A DNA stretch of 64,000 bases. It comes from Pseudomonas cremoricolorata DSM 17059 = NBRC 16634. GTDB taxonomy: Bacteria > Pseudomonadota > Gammaproteobacteria > Pseudomonadales > Pseudomonadaceae. A program made the position numbers and the translations under genes. Positions 59,717 to 64,000 of this stretch are shown here, piece after piece. The notes below the pieces were generated by a model. It saw only the letters and a list, made by a program, of their open reading frames with translations. It did no database searches and was not told the origin of the DNA. The stretch covers positions 372,001 through 436,000 of the forward strand of contig NZ_AUEA01000002.1 in assembly GCF_000425745.1 (NCBI RefSeq). Reading direction: 5' to 3'. Each line of letters starts with the position of its first letter. Position 1 is the stretch's first letter.

Positions 59717-60085
59717 TCAGATACCCCAGAGAATCTGTACACCCCAGACGAAGTACGCGAACATCGCGACGCCGCAGACCGCCTGGAACAGGAAACGTAC
59801 CGCCGTTGCCGATTTGCCCAGCGCCATCGGCGTGAGGTAGTCGGTGGCAATGGTCCACATGCCGACCCAGGCGTGAGCGCCGAGGGCCACGAGGGCGAGC
59901 AGACTGAAGATACGCATCGCGTTGTTGGAGAACAGCGCGTGCCACTGGACATAATCGATGCCCGGGTGCGCGACGAGGTATCCGATCAGGAAGATGAAAT
60001 AAGCCGCGAGAACGACCGCAGAAACACGCTGCGCCATCCAGTCATAGAGGCCCGAACGCGATAGGTTCGTGACGTTGGTTACCAT
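59717..60085 (-). CDS. sdhD: Succinate dehydrogenase membrane anchor subunit SdhD
   Basis: This 122-residue protein has three membrane segments (VSAVVLAAYFIFLIGYLVAH, IFSLLALVALGAHAWVGMW, RFLFQAVCGVAMFAYFVWG). His in GAHAWVGMWTIATDYL is the likely haem b ligand. The start is taken as ATG at 60085 (MVTNVTNLSRSGL), overlapping the sdhC stop by seven bases; a TTG two codons earlier is less likely. Confidence 0.93.
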   Translation of the reverse strand: MVTNVTNLSRSGLYDWMAQRVSAVVLAAYFIFLIGYLVAHPGIDYVQWHALFSNNAMRIFSLLALVALGAHAWVGMWTIATDYLTPMALGKSATAVRFLFQAVCGVAMFAYFVWGVQILWGI

Positions 60086-60465
60086 ATCCAAACTCCTGCC
60101 AGCACGATCAACACCACGGAAACGGCGATGATAATTTTCGAGCCCAGTCTTCCGCCTTCCAGCGTTTCACCGACGCCCATGTCCATGATCAAGTGGCGCA
60201 CACCGGCAACCAGGTGATACAGCAGGGCAGACAGCAGGCCCCACGCCACGAACTTGGCCAGCGGGCTGGTCATGTACGCCTTCACTTCGCCGAAGCCTTC
60301 CTCGGAACCCAGCGAGTTGGACAATGCATAAAGCATGATGCCCAGTCCCAGGAAGAGGATGATGCCGGAGACGCGGTGAAGAAATGACGTTATGCCGGTA
60401 ATGGGGAGTTTGATGGTCCTTAGGTCTAGGTTTACAGGTCGTTGGCTTTTCACGGCTTTTTTCAC
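60079..60465 (-). CDS. sdhC: Succinate dehydrogenase cytochrome b556 subunit SdhC
   Basis: This 128-residue subunit has three membrane segments. It contains the family phrases RPVNLDLRTIKLPITGITSF, LHRVSGIILFLGLGIMLYA and YHLVAGVRHLIMDMG, where His residues contact haem and quinone. The start codon is GTG at 60465, with GGGG eight bases upstream; a second GTG at 60453 (KSQRPVNLD) is possible. It is the first gene of the sdh-suc cluster and carries its promoter. Confidence 0.93.
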   Translation of the reverse strand: MKKAVKSQRPVNLDLRTIKLPITGITSFLHRVSGIILFLGLGIMLYALSNSLGSEEGFGEVKAYMTSPLAKFVAWGLLSALLYHLVAGVRHLIMDMGVGETLEGGRLGSKIIIAVSVVLIVLAGVWIW

Positions 60466-60588
60466 ACTGAAGAGCCCCTAGCAAGCAGGGCAAAGTTGTT
60501 GGTAAGTGTACTGGTCAGGTACCCACCATTCAGAGAGCACGACACCCATCACAGCGGGCCTGGGAAAGCCCTTGGGAGTCGGCTGCCG

Positions 60589-60617
60589 AGTATAGACAGT
60601 TAGGCTGCTCATGACAA
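60589..60617 (-). promoter_or_regulatory. Sigma-70 promoter of the sdh-suc cluster
   Basis: On the - strand TTGTCA (60612-60617), 17 bases and TATACT (60589-60594) form a near-consensus promoter. Transcription would begin near 60582, leaving a leader of about 117 bases before the sdhC GTG. Confidence 0.7.
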
Positions 60618-60731
60618 CGTGAGGGTCTCGCCCAAAGAGCGCATTGCCTTCTTCCTGCAAAAGGCGTAAATGGGCGGGAATTTCTTGAAAAATCAAGGCT
60701 CAGGCAGTGTTTCAAGCAGCCTTTAGGCAAA

Positions 60732-60759
60732 TTGACATCTGAATTTATCCCTCTATAGT
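60732..60759 (+). promoter_or_regulatory. Sigma-70 promoter of gltA
   Basis: A perfect TTGACA (60732-60737), 16 bases and TATAGT (60754-60759) form a strong promoter. The start near 60766 gives a leader of about 52 bases, with AGGAGG (60809-60814) as ribosome site right before the gltA ATG. Confidence 0.75.
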
Positions 60760-60817
60760 GGTGCGGGCCCTGCGTGGGGGGTCTGTCAGATGATTTCAAG
60801 CATTAATAGGAGGCCAC

Positions 60818-62107
60818 ATGGCTGACAAAAAAGCGCAGTTGATCATCGAGGGCGCTGCCCCCGTCGAGCTGCCGATTTTAACCGGCACCGTTGGTCCCGA
60901 TGTCATCGACGTCCGCGGGTTGGGGGCATCCGGTCACTTCACCTTCGACCCTGGCTTCATGGCCACCGCCTCGTGTGAATCGAAGATCACCTATATCGAT
61001 GGCGACAAGGGCGTGCTGCTGCACCGCGGCTATCCCATCGAGCAACTGGCTGAACAGTCCGACTACCTGGAAACCTGCTATCTGCTGCTCAACGGCGAAC
61101 TGCCGAACGAAGAGCAGAAGGCCAAGTTCGTCAGCAATGTAAAGAACCACACCATGGTTCACGAACAGTTGAAGACCTTCTTCAACGGCTTCCGTCGTGA
61201 TGCTCACCCGATGGCGGTGATGTGCGGTGTGGTCGGCGCCCTGTCGGCGTTCTACCACGACTCGCTGGACATCAATAATCCGCAGCACCGGGAAATCTCC
61301 GCAGTGCGCCTGGTCGCGAAGATGCCGACCCTGGCCGCGATGGTCTACAAGTACTCCATGGGCCAGCCCATGATGTACCCGCGCAACGACCTGACCTACG
61401 CCGAAAACTTCCTGCACATGATGTTCAACACCCCGTGCGAGATCAAACCGATCAGCCCGGTGCTGGCCAAGGCGATGGACCGCATCTTCATCCTCCACGC
61501 CGACCACGAGCAGAACGCCTCCACCTCCACCGTGCGTCTGGCGGGCTCCTCGGGTGCCAACCCGTTCGCCTGTATCGCCGCGGGCATCGCTGCCCTGTGG
61601 GGTCCGGCTCACGGCGGCGCCAACGAAGCCGTGCTGACCATGCTCGATGAAATTGGTGACGTGTCGAACATCGACACCTACATCGCCAAGGCCAAGGACA
61701 AGAACGATCCGTTCAAGCTGATGGGCTTCGGTCACCGCGTCTACAAGAACCGTGACCCGCGCGCCACCGTGATGAAGCAGACCTGCGACGAAGTGCTCGC
61801 CGAGCTCGGCATCAAGAACGACCCGCAGCTGCAACTGGCCATGCGCCTGGAAGAGATCGCCCTCACCGATCCGTACTTCATCGAGCGCTCGCTATACCCG
61901 AACGTCGACTTCTACTCGGGGATCATCCTCAAGGCCATCGGCATTCCAACCAGCATGTTCACCGTGATCTTCGCCCTGGCGCGTACCGTCGGCTGGATTT
62001 CGCACTGGAAGGAAATGCTCTCGAGCCCGTACAAGATCGGCCGTCCGCGCCAGCTGTACACCGGTGAGCAACAACGCGACATCACCGCACTCAAAGACCG
62101 CAAGTAA
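60818..62107 (+). CDS. gltA: Citrate synthase, type II
   Basis: This 429-residue enzyme condenses oxaloacetate with acetyl-CoA at the entry of the TCA cycle. Visible motifs are [39 protein letters not shown] with a catalytic His, [15 protein letters not shown] with the second His, and [16 protein letters not shown]. The N-terminal extension and length match the NADH-sensitive hexameric type of Gram-negative bacteria. It faces away from the sdh-suc cluster. Confidence 0.98.
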   Translation: MADKKAQLIIEGAAPVELPILTGTVGPDVIDVRGLGASGHFTFDPGFMATASCESKITYIDGDKGVLLHRGYPIEQLAEQSDYLETCYLLLNGELPNEEQKAKFVSNVKNHTMVHEQLKTFFNGFRRDAHPMAVMCGVVGALSAFYHDSLDINNPQHREISAVRLVAKMPTLAAMVYKYSMGQPMMYPRNDLTYAENFLHMMFNTPCEIKPISPVLAKAMDRIFILHADHEQNASTSTVRLAGSSGANPFACIAAGIAALWGPAHGGANEAVLTMLDEIGDVSNIDTYIAKAKDKNDPFKLMGFGHRVYKNRDPRATVMKQTCDEVLAELGIKNDPQLQLAMRLEEIALTDPYFIERSLYPNVDFYSGIILKAIGIPTSMFTVIFALARTVGWISHWKEMLSSPYKIGRPRQLYTGEQQRDITALKDRK

Positions 62108-62123
62108 GCGCTTCTTCGAGACC

Positions 62124-62157
62124 AAAAAAACCGGCGCCCTAGAGCGCCGGTTTTTTT
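62124..62157. terminator. Bidirectional terminator between gltA and the START-domain gene
   Basis: The stem CCGGCGC-N6-GCGCCGG is flanked by seven A on the left and seven T on the right. It lies 16 bases after the gltA stop and 16 bases from the stop of the convergent gene, and fits both. Confidence 0.93.
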
Positions 62158-62173
62158 ATGGGCAGTTCGCCGG

Positions 62174-62782
62174 TTATTTGCCGCCTTCGACCTTGGCGCG
62201 CAGTTGCTTGAGGGTATTGAACGGCGCATCGACCACGAACTTGTTGGCCACCAGCGCCGGCACACTGCCGCCCGGCTCGGTGTGCACCTGGTAGATCACT
62301 TGGGTTTTATCGCCCTGGGGTACGAACTTCCAGAACCCTTCGACCTCGGCGACACGCACGAAGCCTTTCTCTTCGGGCAGATAGTCGGACGCTTCCTCGA
62401 AGGCTCGCGTGACGCTGCCGTCAGCGGCGCGCGAGGTGGTGATGTGCAACACCGAATCACGCGGTGTCACCGGCCAAGGCGTATTGAACTGAGTGTAGGT
62501 CCAGGCCTGATCACCTTCATGCTTGAGCAACTTCTGCATCTTGCACTCATGAATCCAGGCGCAGGCAGCGGTCACGCTCTCCTGCTCGGCGACGACCCTG
62601 GCCAACGGTGCCTTGATCACCGTTTCGCCTCGATAGGCCTTGTACTTGGAGCCGGCGACATCGCTGAGCGATACCTTGATGCCGTCCTCATCCTTCTTCA
62701 CTTCCCAGTTCTCTGCCTGGGCCAGGGGCGACAGCAGTACGCCGACGCTCAACAGCAGTGCAATGCGTTTGACTGATCTCAT
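62174..62782 (-). CDS. Exported START-domain protein
   Basis: This 202-residue protein has a signal peptide (MRSVKRIALLLSVGVLLSPL ending near AQA) and a START-type lipid-binding fold. The phrases NWEVKKDEDGIKVSLSDVAG, YKAYRGETVIKAPLARVVA, YTQFNTPWPVTPRDSVLHIT and GFWKFVPQGDKTQVIYQVHT match bacterial START proteins. The ligand is unknown, but the fold suggests binding of a hydrophobic molecule in the periplasm. Confidence 0.82.
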   Translation of the reverse strand: MRSVKRIALLLSVGVLLSPLAQAENWEVKKDEDGIKVSLSDVAGSKYKAYRGETVIKAPLARVVAEQESVTAACAWIHECKMQKLLKHEGDQAWTYTQFNTPWPVTPRDSVLHITTSRAADGSVTRAFEEASDYLPEEKGFVRVAEVEGFWKFVPQGDKTQVIYQVHTEPGGSVPALVANKFVVDAPFNTLKQLRAKVEGGK

Positions 62783-62815
62783 CCTGTTGTTCCTTATTGT
62801 CGAAGATCTACTCGC

Positions 62816-63070
62816 TTACGCTGCGGTCATCCGCTCCAGCCAGCCAATCAGCTTGATGGCCTCGTCTCGATCGCTGCCGCACACCTGCACCTCAGCCTTG
62901 AATCCCCCGCACACCGCCGGCCTTTGCGGCTGACCGAACAACTGGCAGAGGTTCTCCAGCGACAGGTGCAAACACCGCACACCCGCAGGCTTGCCCTCGG
63001 GCATGCCGGGAATGGCGGAACTGATGGAAGGGGCAATGCAGCAGGCGCCACAGCCCTCACGGCATTTCAT
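62816..63070 (-). CDS. YkgJ-type Cys-cluster protein
   Basis: This 84-residue protein starts MKCREGCGACCIAPSIS. The Cys spacing C-x3-C-x2-CC is that of the YkgJ zinc/iron-chelating family, with further Cys in VRCLHLSLENLCQLFG and RPAVCGGF. Small size and Cys pattern suggest a metal- or cluster-binding role. It lies 33 bases upstream of the START-domain gene and may be read with it. Confidence 0.82.
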   Translation of the reverse strand: MKCREGCGACCIAPSISSAIPGMPEGKPAGVRCLHLSLENLCQLFGQPQRPAVCGGFKAEVQVCGSDRDEAIKLIGWLERMTAA

Positions 63071-63200
63071 CGAAACCTAAACTCCTGGAGTGGAAGGGGC
63101 ACGCGCGCCCCCGGATAGTAACCGGGCAAACAGCCGTTTGAAATCGCCTGCCGCCGGTGACTGCCGAGTCAGTTCGGCGCTCTGACCTGCGGCAGCTGGA

Positions 63201-63692
63201 TCACTGCTTGAATTCGAACTCGATGGCCGCGCCTTCCAGATCGCGGCGCGACTCATTGCGTAGCTGCAACTGCATTTCGTTGCTGATCAGGCGGCCGTTG
63301 AGCTGAAAATTGCTGTCGCTGCCGCCCGGGGTATCAGGGAACATCGCCGGCAGCAGCGCGGTGCGCGCTACGGGCGAGGAATCCACCTCGGGCTTGAGAT
63401 CCTTGACCATGTCCTTGGGCAGGCTCAGGTCGAGCTTGGCAGCCGGCACCGGCTGTGTGACAGCCTTGCTGACCGGCTTTTTGGCCACCGGCTTGCGCGC
63501 GCTCTTGCTCTTCTGGGCCGGGGCATTGGTCTTGGCTGACGCTGCCGGCTTGGCCTTGGAGGTCGTCTTGGCCGGCGCAGGCTGCACGGCCGCACTGCCT
63601 TGGCCACTGGGCTGCGCAGCCTGCACCACGCCAGCCAGCGAAGCCAAAGAGGAAAGACCCACCAGCAAGGCAATGCAACGTAGCGTTTTCAT
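63201..63692 (-). CDS. Exported Lys/Ala/Pro-rich protein of unknown function
   Basis: This 163-residue protein has a signal peptide (MKTLRCIALLVGLSSLASLA ending near VVQA), then a low-complexity basic region (about 30-85: repeated AKTTSKAKPAASAKT-like and KSARKPVAKKPVSK stretches). The more ordered C-terminal part (KLDLSLPKDMVKDLKPEVD to GAAIEFEFKQ) contains NFQLNGRLISNEMQLQLRNE. The basic linker may contact DNA, peptidoglycan or the cell surface. I do not recognise the family with certainty. Confidence 0.72.
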   Translation of the reverse strand: MKTLRCIALLVGLSSLASLAGVVQAAQPSGQGSAAVQPAPAKTTSKAKPAASAKTNAPAQKSKSARKPVAKKPVSKAVTQPVPAAKLDLSLPKDMVKDLKPEVDSSPVARTALLPAMFPDTPGGSDSNFQLNGRLISNEMQLQLRNESRRDLEGAAIEFEFKQ

Positions 63693-63774
63693 GGTCACCC
63701 GCAGCACAATAGCAAAGTGCCTATGCTCTATCCTGGCGCGCGCGCTGGCAAGTCCAAGCTCTTTATGAAAAAGC

Positions 63775-64000
63775 CTAGGCCACCGCGCCGGTCGTCTCTT
63801 TACACAACTGCAAGGCCAGCAGCCCCAGGGTAATCAGCGCCCGCTCCGATTCCTTGTTCCACGGAATGCCGCAGTTGATACGAATACAGTGGTTGAACTG
63901 CTCGGTATTACTGAAGATCAACCCCGGCGCAATGCTTATGCCCTGCTCGAGCGCACGCACATGCAGCTCCTGGGTATTGACCCGTCCCGGCAAACTTACC
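63775..64000 (-). CDS. MocR-type (GntR plus aminotransferase) regulator or aminotransferase, C-terminal end
   Basis: The frame is open to the right edge, and about 74 C-terminal residues are visible. LHVRALEQGISIAPGLIFSN followed by CIRINCGIPW matches the end of fold-type I PLP aminotransferases, and the IAPG-x-F-S form is typical of MocR regulators. The DNA-binding domain, if present, is outside the window. The stop lies at 63775. Confidence 0.7.
   Translation of the reverse strand, partial: VSLPGRVNTQELHVRALEQGISIAPGLIFSNTEQFNHCIRINCGIPWNKESERALITLGLLALQLCKETTGAVA

Larger units (their letters stand above)
60466..60817. other. 352-bp divergent control region between sdhC and gltA
   Basis: The region carries a sigma-70 promoter for each direction, separated by about 115 bases between their -35 boxes. 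The leader of sdhC is about 117 bases and that of gltA about 52 bases. Short frames here have no support as genes. Confidence 0.75.

Noticed and set aside
60478..60799. Short frames in the sdhC-gltA gap
   Set aside because: They overlap two strong promoters and have no ribosome site.

Overview
The window is chromosomal DNA from a high-GC Pseudomonas, most likely of the P. putida group. The evidence is the gene content and order: mltD, a yej-type peptide ABC operon, kdpFABCDE, gpsA, fabA-fabB, htpG, brnQ, and the TCA block sucDC-lpdG-sucBA-sdhBADC facing gltA. This order matches what I remember of P. putida chromosomes. I ran no database search. I see no phage genes, insertion sequences, CRISPR arrays, tRNA or rRNA genes. 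About 47 protein genes account for most of the sequence, and two of them (mltD and a MocR-type regulator) are cut by the window edges.

Layout, left to right. (1) 1-8660, + strand: the 3' part of mltD, then a five-gene ABC importer operon with two paralogous binding proteins, two permeases and a double ATPase. (2) 8657-16494, - strand: kdpFABCDE for high-affinity K+ uptake, including the 29-residue KdpF. (3) 16664-28567, - strand: a urea module read in the order atzF, uca, gntR, urtA, urtB, urtC, urtD, urtE. It encodes allophanate hydrolase, biotin-dependent urea carboxylase, a GntR/FCD regulator and a urea ABC importer. A near-consensus NtrC site and a GG-N10-GC sigma-54 promoter precede atzF, so the module should be switched on by nitrogen limitation. 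(4) 28753-34745, - strand: AI-2E-type transporter, DUF4892 protein, two alpha/beta hydrolases, a small orphan protein, SixA, a DUF4389 protein and GpsA. (5) 34923-39849, + strand: a translationally coupled triad of TonB-dependent receptor, periplasmic binding protein and hybrid histidine kinase, with no permease, ATPase or DNA-binding regulator beside it. (6) 40076-41823, + strand: fabA and fabB for unsaturated fatty acid synthesis. (7) 41895-48698: exported amidohydrolase, dienelactone hydrolase, htpG with a sigma-32 promoter, a small lipoprotein with an AlgU-like promoter, a DUF599 membrane protein and brnQ. (8) 49122-62107: the TCA block, with back-to-back sigma-70 promoters between sdhC and gltA. 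(9) 62174-64000: a START-domain protein, a YkgJ-type Cys-cluster protein, an exported Lys/Ala/Pro-rich protein and the end of a MocR-type regulator.

The genes are mostly housekeeping. The two parts that look most like accessory systems are the urea carboxylase module, which would release ammonia from urea with ATP and biotin instead of nickel urease, and the receptor-binding protein-kinase triad, whose ligand and output are not evident. Several intergenic regions carry strong inverted or tandem repeats, which are listed separately.
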